A stretch of DNA of 64,000 bases, from the NCBI RefSeq assembly GCF_014836765.1, contig NZ_JACSQG010000002.1, positions 434,001 through 498,000 on the forward strand. The letters are read 5' to 3'. A program made the translations under genes and the position numbers. The notes beneath the pieces were generated by a model. It did not search any database. It saw only the letters and a program-made list of their open reading frames with translations, and was not told the origin of the DNA. This document shows positions 36,293 to 45,340 of the stretch, one piece after another. Within the stretch, counting starts at the first letter, position 1, and every line of letters starts with the position of its first letter. This DNA comes from Serpens gallinarum (GTDB lineage: Bacteria; Pseudomonadota; Gammaproteobacteria; Pseudomonadales; Pseudomonadaceae).

Positions 36293-36703
36293 TTATGCCG
36301 ACAGCAGTTGCCGGGCCAAGGGAAGCACCTGTTCGCGGGTAAGCTCGGCGAGGGTTAGGCGTTCGGCTTCGGCGAAGCTGACCCATCGCGCTTCGGCGAT
36401 TTCGGCATTGGCCTGTAGTGGCTGGTCGAGCTGCAAAGCGAAGAGTTCGGCAACTACCTGGCAACCCGGTTCATTGGCGGCCGCGGCACTGAAGTTACCT
36501 AGGTAAACGGCCTGCTGGTCCATCAGGTCGATACCCAGCTCTTCATTCAGTTCTCGGCGCAAGGCGTCGATGGGCCGTTCGTCAGCTTCCAGCTTGCCAC
36601 CGGCCTGCATGAAATACGGCGTATCGGCCTTACGCACCAGCAACATCTCGCGTTGGGTGTTGTAGATGAGGGCTGCGGCAATGTGAATGTAGGGTGAGGT
36701 CAC
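36293..36703 (-). CDS. Nudix hydrolase
   Basis: A 136-aa Nudix pyrophosphohydrolase with an intact box: the stretch GGKLEADE..REL.EELGI matches G-x5-E-x7-R-E-U-x-E-E-x-G-U. The start is GTG 36703, preceded by AAGGA at seven bases; a much longer open frame upstream is the shadow of the radical-SAM gene. It diverges from the LexA-boxed radical-SAM gene, and the box lies about 50 bases upstream of this start, so it could share SOS control. Substrate (for instance an oxidised nucleotide) is unknown. Confidence 0.88.
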   Translation of the reverse strand: MTSPYIHIAAALIYNTQREMLLVRKADTPYFMQAGGKLEADERPIDALRRELNEELGIDLMDQQAVYLGNFSAAAANEPGCQVVAELFALQLDQPLQANAEIAEARWVSFAEAERLTLAELTREQVLPLARQLLSA

Positions 36704-36752
36704 GCAAGTTTCCTTGTGGTGGGGGCTGGCAAGGTGAGCGTAGCTCCGTATA

Positions 36753-36768
36753 CTGGGTTTATATACAG
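36753..36768. promoter_or_regulatory. LexA (SOS) box
   Basis: CTGGGTTTATATACAG fits CTG-N10-CAG. Its right half TATATACAG is identical to the gammaproteobacterial consensus, and the left half keeps CTG but has GGT where TAT is usual. It ends 20 bases before the GTG of the radical-SAM gene, where it would overlap the promoter, and lies 49 bases from the Nudix start on the other strand. Confidence 0.8.
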
Positions 36769-36788
36769 TATTCGCGGAGAGCGCCACC

Positions 36789-38003
36789 GTGCAACTCATC
36801 GACAAGCTGAGCATTCTCGCCGATGCGGCCAAGTACGACGTGTCGTGCGCCAGCAGCGGCGCACCGCAGCGCAGCTCCAAGGGCAAGGCGGGGGTGGGCT
36901 CTACTGGCGGAATGGGCATCTGCCACAGCTTTACGCCGGACGGTCGCTGCGTGTCGCTGCTGAAGATCCTGCTCACCAATTTTTGCCTGTACGACTGCCA
37001 ATACTGCGTAAACCGCCGCTCCAGCGACGTACCCCGTGCGCGCTTCACGCCCGAGGAAGTGGTGATGCTGACTTTGGACCTGTACCGGCGCAACTGCATC
37101 AGTGGACTGTTCCTGAGCTCCGGCATCATTCGCTCCGCGGATTACACCATGGAGCAATTGGTGCAGGTGGCACGCCTGCTACGCGAAGAGCACGAATTTC
37201 GCGGCTACATCCACCTCAAGACCATTCCGGATGCTGATCCGGCGCTGATCGAGCAGGCCGGTCGCTATGCCGACCGCTTGAGCGTGAATATCGAACTGCC
37301 CAGCGACGCCAGCCTGATTCGCCTGGCGCCGGAAAAGACCGTTGGCGGGATTCAGCGGACCATGGGTGCCATCCGCTACCAGCAGCAGGCCGTCGAAGGC
37401 GAGGCCAGGGCACCGAAGTTCGCCCCTGCCGGGCAGAGCACGCAGATGATTGTCGGCGTTGACGACAGCGACGATCACAGCATCTTGCGCAAGTCGCAGA
37501 CCCTGTACCGGCAGTTCCGCCTCAAGCGCGTGTATTACTCGGCGTTCAGTCCCATCCCCCACAGCCCGTCCACGGTGCCGTTGGCGGCGCCGCCGCTGCT
37601 GCGTGAGCACCGTTTGTATCAGGCGGATTTCCTCATGCGCGGCTATGGCTTTCGTGCCGAGGAACTGCTCGACAAGCCCGGTAACCTGGCGCTGGATATC
37701 GACCCAAAACTCGCCTGGGCGCTGGAGCACCGCGAGCAATTTCCGGTGGATGTAAACCGCGCAGAACCCGCGCTGATTGCACGGGTGCCGGGCATCGGCG
37801 TGCTGACCGCGCAACGCATCGAGCAACTGCGCAAGCAGCGAAAAATTCGTTATGACGACTTACGCCGGCTGCGCTGTGCCCTGGACAAGGCCAATCCGTT
37901 CATCGTCACCGCTGACTACCGCCCCCGGCAGGACAGCAGTGAATCCCTGCGACTGCGTCAGCAGCAGGCCGAGCGACCGGTCCAGCAAATGGCGCTCTGG
38001 TGA
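36789..38003 (+). CDS. Putative DNA modification/repair radical SAM protein
   Basis: A 404-aa radical-SAM protein of the family annotated as putative DNA modification/repair (TIGR03916-like). The [4Fe-4S] motif is CLYDCQYC (CX3CX2C, near residue 76). Extra Cys residues lie upstream (DVSCASSG, GICHSF, DGRCVSLL). The C-terminal part has a helix-hairpin-helix DNA-binding element (ARVPGIGVLTAQRIEQL). A LexA box directly in front supports a damage-induced role. The GTG at 36789 is the likely start. It runs into its partner gene through a TGATG overlap. The chemistry and lesion are unknown. Confidence 0.87.
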   Translation: MQLIDKLSILADAAKYDVSCASSGAPQRSSKGKAGVGSTGGMGICHSFTPDGRCVSLLKILLTNFCLYDCQYCVNRRSSDVPRARFTPEEVVMLTLDLYRRNCISGLFLSSGIIRSADYTMEQLVQVARLLREEHEFRGYIHLKTIPDADPALIEQAGRYADRLSVNIELPSDASLIRLAPEKTVGGIQRTMGAIRYQQQAVEGEARAPKFAPAGQSTQMIVGVDDSDDHSILRKSQTLYRQFRLKRVYYSAFSPIPHSPSTVPLAAPPLLREHRLYQADFLMRGYGFRAEELLDKPGNLALDIDPKLAWALEHREQFPVDVNRAEPALIARVPGIGVLTAQRIEQLRKQRKIRYDDLRRLRCALDKANPFIVTADYRPRQDSSESLRLRQQQAERPVQQMALW

Positions 38004-38830
38004 TGCGCTGCGTACGGATTGACGGCGGGTTCGCCGACTGGCGCGACAAGGCCCGCACGTTGCTGCACGACGGCGTGCCGCCGGATTACGTGAGCTGGCG
38101 CGATGAGCTGATGCCGGCCGATCTGTTCGCGGAAGAGACCTTGGCGCGTTATGCACCCGGCGCGCGGGTCACGGTGCCGCGTAAGGTACTCGACATGCTC
38201 GAGCGGGCTGCACGCTTTCGGATGCCGGAGCGTTGGGCGTTGCTCTATCGGATTCTCTGGCGGGTGGCCCAGGGTGACGCAGCGGCTGCGTTGCCAGGCG
38301 ATCTCGACGGCAGTGAGCTGCATCAGCGACTCAAAGCGGTGGGCCGGGAAATCCATCAGTTGCATGCGTTCGTGCGTTTCGCTCCGTTGAAGGGCGAGGG
38401 TCTGCCGGACTACGTGGCCTGGTATGAGCCCGAACATGAGGTGCTGGAGGTGGCCTGCGAGCATTTCGCCGAGCGGCTGGGGCAGCACAGTTGGCTGATA
38501 GCGACGCCGCGCGATGGGGTGTTGTTCAACGGCGACCGCTTCGATTACCGCCGCGAGGCACCCGAGGAATGGCAGCGACTGGCGCGCACCCCCGATCCGG
38601 AAGGCGAGCGTTTGTGGATGGCCTACTACCGCAGCACCTTCAACCCGGCGCGGGTCAATCCACAGGCGCTGCGCCAGCATTTGCCGCAGCGCCTGTGGCA
38701 GCAATTGCCGGAAGGCCGGCTGATTCCGGGCCTGTTGGTGCGGGCGCGTACCGGTGCGCAACGTGACGGTCAGGCCGAGGACGTGAAGGCTTGGGCCGGC
38801 AAGCGCATCCCCATACGCGACTCGAGGTAA
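38003..38830 (+). CDS. Partner protein of the radical-SAM DNA-repair pair (TIGR03915-like)
   Basis: A 275-aa protein that recurs next to the radical-SAM gene and is annotated as a putative DNA metabolism/repair protein; in some bacteria it is fused to a uracil-DNA-glycosylase-like domain, which is absent here. I see [13 protein letters not shown] and [13 protein letters not shown] in the centre and [16 protein letters not shown] near the C-terminus. No nuclease or ligase motif is recognised. The ATG at 38003 overlaps the upstream TGA by one base; a GTG at 38000 is also in frame. Confidence 0.83.
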   Translation: MRCVRIDGGFADWRDKARTLLHDGVPPDYVSWRDELMPADLFAEETLARYAPGARVTVPRKVLDMLERAARFRMPERWALLYRILWRVAQGDAAAALPGDLDGSELHQRLKAVGREIHQLHAFVRFAPLKGEGLPDYVAWYEPEHEVLEVACEHFAERLGQHSWLIATPRDGVLFNGDRFDYRREAPEEWQRLARTPDPEGERLWMAYYRSTFNPARVNPQALRQHLPQRLWQQLPEGRLIPGLLVRARTGAQRDGQAEDVKAWAGKRIPIRDSR

Positions 38831-38912
38831 GAAAAGCCGTTCGCTGGTGGGCGCTCGGCAGGCAACACAGGCTAAAATGCACTTCTTTCCTATCGCCCTT
38901 CGGAGCCCGTCC

Positions 38913-39926
38913 ATGTCCAGCATCACCCTGAGTCGCTACCTGATCGAGCAGACTCGCAACTTCAACACCCCGGCAGACCTGCGTTTCCTGATCGAGGTGG
39001 TGGCGCGTGCCTGCCGGCAGATCAGCCACGAGGTGTCGCTGGGCGCGTTGGGCGGCGTGTTGGGCAGCATGGGTACCGAGAACGTACAGGGCGAGGTGCA
39101 GAAGAAACTCGACGTGCTGTCCAACGACATCCTGCTCGAAGCCAACGAGTGGGGCGGCCACCTGGCCGGCATGGCGTCGGAGGAAATGGAAGAGGCCTAC
39201 CAGATTCCTGGCCGTTACCCGAAAGGTGCGTACCTGCTGGTATTCGACCCGCTGGACGGCTCCTCCAACATCGATGTGAACGTGTCCGTGGGCACCATCT
39301 TCTCCGTGCTGCGTTGCGCAGACAATCTGCGCGGCAAGGGCGACCTCTCCGAAGAAGCCTTCCTGCAGAAGGGCACCGAGCAGGTGTGCGCCGGTTACGC
39401 CATCTACGGCCCGCAGACCATGCTGGTGCTGACCCTGGGCAACGGCGTCAAGGGCTTTACCCTCGACCCGCACATGGGCAACTGGGTGCTGACCCACGAC
39501 AACATCCGCGTACCCGAGCAGACCGCCGAGTTCGCCATCAACATGTCCAACCAGCGCCACTGGGAAGCGCCGGTGCAGCGCTATGTCAGCGAACTGCTGG
39601 AGGGCAAGGAAGGTCCGCTGGGCAAGAACTACAACATGCGCTGGGTCGCCGCGATGGTGGCCGATGTGCACCGTATCCTCACCCGTGGCGGTGTGTTCAT
39701 GTACCCGCGCGATGCCCGCGAACCGGAAAAGCCCGGAAAGCTGCGCCTGATGTACGAGGCCAATCCGATGTCGATGATCATCGAACAGGCTGGCGGTGCA
39801 TCCACTGATGGTCATCAGCGCATCCTGGATATCCAGCCGGACTCCCTGCACCAGCGTGTGGCGGTATTCCTCGGTTCCAAGGAAGAAGTCGAGCGCATCA
39901 CCCAGTACCATCAGACTGAGTCATGA
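38913..39926 (+). CDS. fbp: Class 1 fructose-1,6-bisphosphatase
   Basis: Gluconeogenic phosphatase (337 aa). Metal and substrate motifs are visible: [41 protein letters not shown] (the D-P-L-D-G-S core) and [32 protein letters not shown]. The start at 38913 ([13 protein letters not shown]) agrees with the family. A TAAAAT at 38873-38878 may be its -10. It overlaps the DUF924 gene by four bases. Confidence 0.97.
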   Translation: MSSITLSRYLIEQTRNFNTPADLRFLIEVVARACRQISHEVSLGALGGVLGSMGTENVQGEVQKKLDVLSNDILLEANEWGGHLAGMASEEMEEAYQIPGRYPKGAYLLVFDPLDGSSNIDVNVSVGTIFSVLRCADNLRGKGDLSEEAFLQKGTEQVCAGYAIYGPQTMLVLTLGNGVKGFTLDPHMGNWVLTHDNIRVPEQTAEFAINMSNQRHWEAPVQRYVSELLEGKEGPLGKNYNMRWVAAMVADVHRILTRGGVFMYPRDAREPEKPGKLRLMYEANPMSMIIEQAGGASTDGHQRILDIQPDSLHQRVAVFLGSKEEVERITQYHQTES

Positions 39927-40525
39927 ACGCGACCTGGCAACCGTTGCTCGACTGGTGGTTTGGCGCTGATGCGCCCGCCGGCGAGCTGGCGGCGCGGCAG
40001 AACGGGTTGTGGTTCGGTTACCGGGCCGAGCAGGATGCCGAGGCGCGTACGCGCTTCGGTGACCTGACCGAGCAAGCGCTGAATGGCTATCTGGGCGACT
40101 GGGCCAGCAATCCGGAAGGTTGGCTGGCCCTGTTGTTGTTGCTCGACCAGTTGCCCCGCATGATCCATCGCGGCACGCCGCGCGCCTTCGCGGGCGATGC
40201 CCGTGCCCTGGCCTTGCTGGAGCGGGGTATAGAGCAGGGTTGGGACCGTCGTCTGTCGGCCATTCAGCGGGTGTTCTGCTACATGGTGTTCGAGCATGCC
40301 GAAGACTTGCAGCATCAGGAGCGTGCGGTACAGGCTTTCGCGGTTCTGCTGGCCGAGCAGGATGAGGCGGACAGCCCAGCGTTCATCAGCTTCCTGGAGT
40401 ATGCCAAGGCGCATCATCGGGTAATCGCCCGCTTCGGGCGCTTTCCTCACCGTAATGCCATTCTCGGGCGTGTCAGCACAATTGACGAATTGAGCTTCCT
40501 GGCAGAGCCCGGCTCAAGCTTTTGA
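39923..40525 (+). CDS. DUF924 family protein
   Basis: A 200-aa soluble helical protein of the DUF924 (TPR-like) family, function unknown. Family landmarks are [59 protein letters not shown] and the C-terminal [14 protein letters not shown]. It overlaps fbp by four bases (ATGA), so the two are co-translated; whether this is functional is not known. Confidence 0.9.
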   Translation: MNATWQPLLDWWFGADAPAGELAARQNGLWFGYRAEQDAEARTRFGDLTEQALNGYLGDWASNPEGWLALLLLLDQLPRMIHRGTPRAFAGDARALALLERGIEQGWDRRLSAIQRVFCYMVFEHAEDLQHQERAVQAFAVLLAEQDEADSPAFISFLEYAKAHHRVIARFGRFPHRNAILGRVSTIDELSFLAEPGSSF

Positions 40526-40565
40526 GCACCGGCGATGCCAGGCTAGCGGCAAGCAGTCGATAAGA

Positions 40566-41747
40566 TCAGGCGATTACCCGGGCATCCCGCCAGGCGGCAA
40601 TCTGTTCGATCGAATAACCCAGCTCGGTCAGTACCTGATCGGTATGCGCACCGACGCTGACGCCGATATGCCGTGGCGTATCCAGACCTGCCGAGAAACG
40701 GATCGGGCAGGCGATCTGCCGTTGCGGTTCGGCGCTGTCGCGCGGCACATCGGTGACCACACCGCGTGCCTGGAGCTGCGGATGCTCAACCGCCTCGGCT
40801 AGACTCAGCACCGGTTCGACGCAGGCATCCAGCGCAGCGAAACGCTCGCACCAGTCGGCGAAGTCGCGTTTATCAAATTCGTTTTGGATCTCGCGCTTGA
40901 GCGCCTGCTGATCTTCCGGTCGCAGGGACAGCCCACGGGCAGCCAGTTCGGGACGGCCGAGGGCCGCGCAAAACTGCTGCATGAATTGCGGTTCCAGGCT
41001 GCCCACCGAGAACCAGCGGCCGTCGCGGCTCTGGTAGTAGTCATAGAAGCTCCCGCCGTTGAGCGGCTGATTCTCCATCGCCGGCTCCACGCCGCAGGCC
41101 AGGTAGCCGGCACCGGCCATGGCATGCAGGCTAAAGGCACAGTCGGTCATGCTGATATCGACCTGCTGGCCCTGGCCTGTCACTTGACGCTGCACCACGG
41201 CGGCCAGCAGGCCGATCACTCCGTGCAGCGAACCGCCGGCAATGTCGGCGGCCTGAATGCCCAGCGGCAACGGCCCGCTGTCGCGCCGCCCGGTGTAACT
41301 GGCTAGGCCGGCCAGGGCCAGGTAGTTGATGTCATGACCGGCGCGATCCTTGTAGGGACCGGTTTGGCCGTAGCCGGTGATCGACACATAAATCAGCCGA
41401 GGGTTGATCGCCTTGAGTGCCTCGTAGCCCACGCCGAGCTTGTCCATCACCCCCGGACGGAACTGCTCGAGCACGATGTCGTAGTCCTGCACCAGCTGCT
41501 TGACCAGTTGCACCGCCTCGGGCTTCTTCAGGTCTAGGGCTATGCCGCGCTTGTTGCGGTTGAGGTAGGCATGGCTGGCCGACACGCCCTGATCATGCGG
41601 TGGCAGCACGCGTACCAGATCCATGCGCGAAGGCGACTCCACGCGCAACACGTCGGCACCCATGTCGGCCAGCAGCAGCGAAGCGAACGGCCCGGGCAAC
41701 AGGGTGGAGAAATCCAGAATTTTCAGGGACGACAACGGACCGGACAT
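40566..41747 (-). CDS. CaiB/BaiF family CoA-transferase
   Basis: A class III CoA-transferase (393 aa), moving CoA between carboxylic acids or acting as an acyl-CoA racemase. N-terminal SSLKILDFSTLLPGPFASLLLADMGADVLRVE is diagnostic. The central QVDISMTDCAFSLHAMAG follows the expected GHDINYLALAGL(A) element, whose Asp (in RAGHDINYLA) is the probable nucleophile. I set the start at 41747 (MSGPLSSLK) since upstream residues are not family-like. The substrate cannot be told. It diverges from pip. Confidence 0.88.
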   Translation of the reverse strand: MSGPLSSLKILDFSTLLPGPFASLLLADMGADVLRVESPSRMDLVRVLPPHDQGVSASHAYLNRNKRGIALDLKKPEAVQLVKQLVQDYDIVLEQFRPGVMDKLGVGYEALKAINPRLIYVSITGYGQTGPYKDRAGHDINYLALAGLASYTGRRDSGPLPLGIQAADIAGGSLHGVIGLLAAVVQRQVTGQGQQVDISMTDCAFSLHAMAGAGYLACGVEPAMENQPLNGGSFYDYYQSRDGRWFSVGSLEPQFMQQFCAALGRPELAARGLSLRPEDQQALKREIQNEFDKRDFADWCERFAALDACVEPVLSLAEAVEHPQLQARGVVTDVPRDSAEPQRQIACPIRFSAGLDTPRHIGVSVGAHTDQVLTELGYSIEQIAAWRDARVIA

Positions 41748-41987
41748 GGCGGCTCCTTGGGCAATGACTGCCACGCAGGTTAGGCCAGCGCGGCAAGTTG
41801 CCTCAATGACACAGGCGTTCAGCATGCATTGACCAAATCGCGCGGCATGATCGCGGGCTTCCAGCGAGGGGACATTACGAGCTCTCGCAACCGCTCGCGT
41901 CATGCGCAGGGAATTTCCCCGCTATGATGCCGAGAATGTCCCTGAAACGCCGCGTCAACATGCACCGTACAGTGCTGGGAGCACGTC

Positions 41988-42953
41988 ATGCAGCCTCTAT
42001 ATCCGGAAATAAAACCTTACGCCGTCCATACCCTGGCGGTCGATCACATCCATACCTTGCATATCGACGAAAGCGGCACGCCCGACGGCCTGCCGGTCGT
42101 GTTCGTACACGGCGGCCCTGGCGCCGGTTGCGATGCGCAGTCGCGCAGTTATTTCGACCCGAACCTGTATCGCATCATCACCTTTGATCAGCGTGGCTGC
42201 GGGCGCTCGACGCCCTTCGCCAGCCTGGAGAACAACACCACCTGGCATCTGGTCGATGACATGGAGCGCATTCGTGAGCACCTGGGTATCGACAAGTGGC
42301 TGCTGTTTGGCGGCTCCTGGGGCTCCACCCTGTCACTGGCCTATGCGCAGCGTCATCCCGAGCGCGTCCATGGCCTGGTATTGCGCGGCATCTTTCTCTG
42401 CCGTCCGCAGGAGTTTCATTGGTTCTACCAGGAAGGCGCCAGTCGGCTGTTCCCGGACTACTGGCAGGATTACCTGGCGCCGATTCCGCCCGCCGAGCGC
42501 GGCGAGCTGATGCAGGCCTTCTACAAGCGCCTGACCGGCGAAGACCAGATTGCCCAGATGCAGGCCGCCAAGGCGTGGTCGTGCTGGGAAGGGCGCACCG
42601 CAACCTTGCGGCCGAACCCGGAAGTGGTTGAGCGCTTCAACGAGCGGGCGCTGTCGATCGCCCGTATAGAGTGTCATTTCTTCATCAACAACGCCTTCCT
42701 TGAGCCGGATCAGCTGCTGCGCGACATGCACAAGATTGCCCATTTGCCGGGCATCATCGTGCACGGTCGCTACGACGTGATCTGCCCGTTGGACAATGCC
42801 TGGGCGCTGCACCAGGTATGGCCGAACAGTGAACTGCAGATCATTCGCGAGGCGGGCCATTCGGCAGGCGAGCGTGGCATCGTCGACGCGCTGGTGCGCG
42901 CCACGGACCAGATGGCCCGCCGCCTGCGCAAACTCCCCAAGGGTGAAGCATGA
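41988..42953 (+). CDS. pip: Proline iminopeptidase
   Basis: Alpha/beta-hydrolase that releases N-terminal proline from peptides (321 aa). The nucleophile elbow is [14 protein letters not shown], the oxyanion loop [12 protein letters not shown], and the product-site [20 protein letters not shown] matches Pip proteins. The acid and His come late ([18 protein letters not shown]). It overlaps dtd by four bases. Confidence 0.95.
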   Translation: MQPLYPEIKPYAVHTLAVDHIHTLHIDESGTPDGLPVVFVHGGPGAGCDAQSRSYFDPNLYRIITFDQRGCGRSTPFASLENNTTWHLVDDMERIREHLGIDKWLLFGGSWGSTLSLAYAQRHPERVHGLVLRGIFLCRPQEFHWFYQEGASRLFPDYWQDYLAPIPPAERGELMQAFYKRLTGEDQIAQMQAAKAWSCWEGRTATLRPNPEVVERFNERALSIARIECHFFINNAFLEPDQLLRDMHKIAHLPGIIVHGRYDVICPLDNAWALHQVWPNSELQIIREAGHSAGERGIVDALVRATDQMARRLRKLPKGEA

Positions 42954-43387
42954 AGGCCTTGATTCAGCGTGTACGCGGCGCACGTGTCGAGGTCGGCGGA
43001 GAGATTGTCGGTGCCATCGACCAGGGGTTGCTGGCGCTGGTCGGCATCGAACCGCAGGACACCCCGGCGAGCGTCGCCAAGCTGCTCAAAAAACTGCTGA
43101 ATTACCGGGTGTTCAGCGATGCCGAGGGGAAAATGAACCTGTCCCTCACGGATGTCGAGGGTGGCCTCCTGCTGGTCTCGCAATTCACCCTGGCGGCGGA
43201 TACGAAAAGCGGTCTGCGGCCGAGCTTCTCCACGGCGGCAGCGCCTGCACTGGGTGAGCAACTATTTGATCACCTGGTTACGCTGGCGCGCGCCCAGCAC
43301 CCGCAGGTCGCCACCGGCCGCTTCGGTGCCGACATGCAGGTGCACCTGGTCAATGACGGGCCGGTGACGTTCCTGTTGGAAAGCTGA
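42950..43387 (+). CDS. dtd: D-aminoacyl-tRNA deacylase
   Basis: Cytoplasmic proofreading enzyme that strips D-amino acids from tRNA (145 aa). Both catalytic-cleft motifs are intact: SQFTLAAD and the C-terminal [11 protein letters not shown] (the cross-dimer Gly-cisPro). The ATGA overlap with pip indicates one operon, as in other Pseudomonas. Confidence 0.96.
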   Translation: MKALIQRVRGARVEVGGEIVGAIDQGLLALVGIEPQDTPASVAKLLKKLLNYRVFSDAEGKMNLSLTDVEGGLLLVSQFTLAADTKSGLRPSFSTAAAPALGEQLFDHLVTLARAQHPQVATGRFGADMQVHLVNDGPVTFLLES

Positions 43388-43393
43388 AACCGG

Positions 43394-43984
43394 TCAGTTA
43401 GCGGCGAGTGCCTCAGCGATAAAGTCCAGCCGGTCCTGGCCAAAGTACAGCTGATCGCCGACAAAGAAGCTCGGCGCGCCGAATACGCCGCGCTTGACCG
43501 CCTCTTCGGTGCTGGTCTTCAGACGTTCCTTGACCTCGTCACTGCCGATTAGGTGTTGAAACTCCTCGCTCGACAGCCCGGCTGCTTCCAGGACCTCGGC
43601 AACCACTTCGGGCTTGCCGAGGTCCTTCTGATGGACCCAGATGCCTTCGAACATGGCTGTCATGTAGCGATCGAATTGCTCGCTGCCGAGATAACCAATC
43701 GCACCGCGCATCAGCTGCAGGGTATTGATGGGGAAGTGCGGATTGAAATTCATCGGCACCCCATAGCGTTTGGCGAAGCGCGCAAGATCTAGCAGCAAGT
43801 GGCGGCCTTTGGCCGGCACGGCCAGCGGGGGCGTGTTGCCGGTGGCCTTGAAGATGCCACCCAGCAGGATGGGTCGCCAGACGATCTCGGCATCGGTGTC
43901 AGCGGCGATGCGCGGCAATTGGGTCCAGGCCAGGTAAGAGGCTGGGCTGCCGAAATCAAACAGGAATTCCACGGTTCTGCTCAT
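43394..43984 (-). CDS. 2-hydroxychromene-2-carboxylate isomerase family protein (DsbA/GST-kappa fold)
   Basis: A 196-aa thioredoxin-like protein of the HCCA isomerase/GST-kappa family. The N-terminal FLFDFGSPASYLAW carries the Ser that activates glutathione in this family. IVWRPILLGGIFKATGNTPP and the C-terminal GVFGAPSFFVGDQLYFGQDRLDF are also diagnostic. No naphthalene pathway is nearby, so the original isomerase role is unlikely; a glutathione-linked isomerase or reductase is possible. It lies 26 bases downstream of the SDR gene and is probably co-transcribed. Confidence 0.88.
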   Translation of the reverse strand: MSRTVEFLFDFGSPASYLAWTQLPRIAADTDAEIVWRPILLGGIFKATGNTPPLAVPAKGRHLLLDLARFAKRYGVPMNFNPHFPINTLQLMRGAIGYLGSEQFDRYMTAMFEGIWVHQKDLGKPEVVAEVLEAAGLSSEEFQHLIGSDEVKERLKTSTEEAVKRGVFGAPSFFVGDQLYFGQDRLDFIAEALAAN

Positions 43985-44010
43985 CTTGTTTTCCTTATGG
44001 GTGAGAGAAA

Positions 44011-44739
44011 TCAGAAGGTTTCCGTCCAGGGTCGCAAATCCAGCTCATGCACCCAGCAGTCGCGGGGCTGGCAATGGATCTGCCAGTAGGTCTCGGCGAT
44101 GTGCGCGGGGTTGAGGATGCCGTCCTGTGTCTTGCGTTGATACAGCTCTGGGAAGTTATCGCGAATAAACGCGGTATCGATGGCGCCGTCGATGATCGGG
44201 TGGGCGACATGGATGCCCTGTGGTCCGAGCTCACGGGCCATGCTCTGTGCCAAGGCTCGCAGGGCGAACTTGGCGCTGGCGAAGGCGGAAAAATTTGCCC
44301 GGCCGCGCAGCGAGGCGGTGGCGCCCGTGAAAATGATCGTGCCACGACCGCGCGGCAGCATGGCCTTTGCCGCTTCGCGCCCGGTGAGAAAACCCGCCAG
44401 GGCCGCCATTTCCCACACTTTGCGGTAAACCCGTTCGCTGGTCTCCGTAATGGAAAACTGCACATTGGCACCGATGTTGAAGATCACCGCGTCCAGCGGG
44501 CCAATCTCGCGCTCGATGTGCGTGAACAGTTCGATAACCTGGTCTTCGACCCGCGCATCGCAGCCGAACGCGTACGCCGTACCACCCTCGGCTTCGATGT
44601 CCGCAACCAGCGGCGCCAGTTTGCTCGCGTGGCGGCGGGCCACACAGGCGACATAGCCTTCGCGGGCGAAACGTTTGGCGATGGCGCCGCCGGTAGCGTC
44701 ACCGGCGCCCATTACCAGTATGGCCTTGCCTTCGGTCAT
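44011..44739 (-). CDS. Short-chain dehydrogenase-like protein lacking the catalytic Tyr
   Basis: A 242-aa Rossmann SDR with a cofactor motif VMGAGDATGGAIAKRF and NIGANVQ (the usual NNAG position). The YxxxK motif is written FASAK: Lys is kept but Tyr is Phe, and the catalytic Ser region reads FTGATAS. A conventional SDR redox mechanism is therefore doubtful. The sequence resembles a recurrent SDR subgroup with the FTGATA..FA.AK pattern, so it may be a conserved variant rather than a decayed gene. It diverges from the HxlR regulator and precedes the HCCA isomerase-like gene. Confidence 0.85.
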   Translation of the reverse strand: MTEGKAILVMGAGDATGGAIAKRFAREGYVACVARRHASKLAPLVADIEAEGGTAYAFGCDARVEDQVIELFTHIEREIGPLDAVIFNIGANVQFSITETSERVYRKVWEMAALAGFLTGREAAKAMLPRGRGTIIFTGATASLRGRANFSAFASAKFALRALAQSMARELGPQGIHVAHPIIDGAIDTAFIRDNFPELYQRKTQDGILNPAHIAETYWQIHCQPRDCWVHELDLRPWTETF

Positions 44740-44763
44740 TGCGGCTCTCCTTTAGTTCTTATT

Positions 44764-44800
44764 TGGAACCCAGCCTGATACTCGGTTCCATTTCAGAACC
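44764..44800. promoter_or_regulatory. Candidate operator between the SDR and hxlR genes
   Basis: TGGAACC (44764-44770) and GGTTCCA (44784-44790) form a 7-bp inverted repeat with centres 20 bases apart, and a third GAACC follows at 44796-44800. The spacing puts both half-sites on one DNA face. A divergent HxlR gene next to it is the natural candidate to bind. Confidence 0.5.
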
Positions 44801-44842
44801 TGTCAAGTTATGGTGAGCCATCGTTGTGGAGGATGATTGACA

Positions 44843-45337
44843 ATGCGCTGGGAAGAACTCGATCAGCAGCCCTGTTCTTTGGCGCGCACGCTCTCGGTGG
44901 TTGGGGATCGCTGGACCCTGCTGGTGCTGCGCGAGTCGTTTTTGGGCATCCGTCGTTTCGATGAGTTCGAAGAACGCCTCGGCGTGACTCGCCATGTGCT
45001 GGCGAATCGCTTGAAGAAGCTGACCGAAGCTGGAGTGTTGAACAAGGTCGCCTATCAGCAGCGGCCGCTCCGCCAGGAGTATCGGTTGACGGCGAAGGGT
45101 CGCGATCTTTATCCCGCTGTGTTAGCTCTGGTGAATTGGGGAGACCGTTACATGGGCGGCGCTGAAGGTGCGCCGATTCGCCACCTGCATAGGACCTGCG
45201 GTCATCCTATGCAGGGCGTGCTGGTCTGTTCGGAGTGCGGCGAGCCGGTGGCGGCGCGTGATGTGGTGCTCGAAGAGGCGCCAGCGTTCAAGGGGCAGTT
45301 GCTGCCCGCGCACTGGCAGACCGAAGAAACGTCGTGA
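44843..45337 (+). CDS. HxlR-family transcriptional regulator
   Basis: A 164-aa winged-helix regulator. The HxlR core is CSLARTLSVVGDRWTLLVLRESFLGIRRFDEFEERLGVTRHVLANRLKKLTEAGVL (in pieces, about residues 10-65). The C-terminal tail carries a ribbon-like set CGHPMQGVLVCSECGE with three Cys and one His that might bind zinc. GGAGGATG is seven bases before the ATG at 44843, which decides the start. Its divergent neighbours, the SDR and the isomerase-like gene, are likely targets; the inducer is unknown. Confidence 0.9.
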   Translation: MRWEELDQQPCSLARTLSVVGDRWTLLVLRESFLGIRRFDEFEERLGVTRHVLANRLKKLTEAGVLNKVAYQQRPLRQEYRLTAKGRDLYPAVLALVNWGDRYMGGAEGAPIRHLHRTCGHPMQGVLVCSECGEPVAARDVVLEEAPAFKGQLLPAHWQTEETS

Positions 45338-45340
45338 GGG

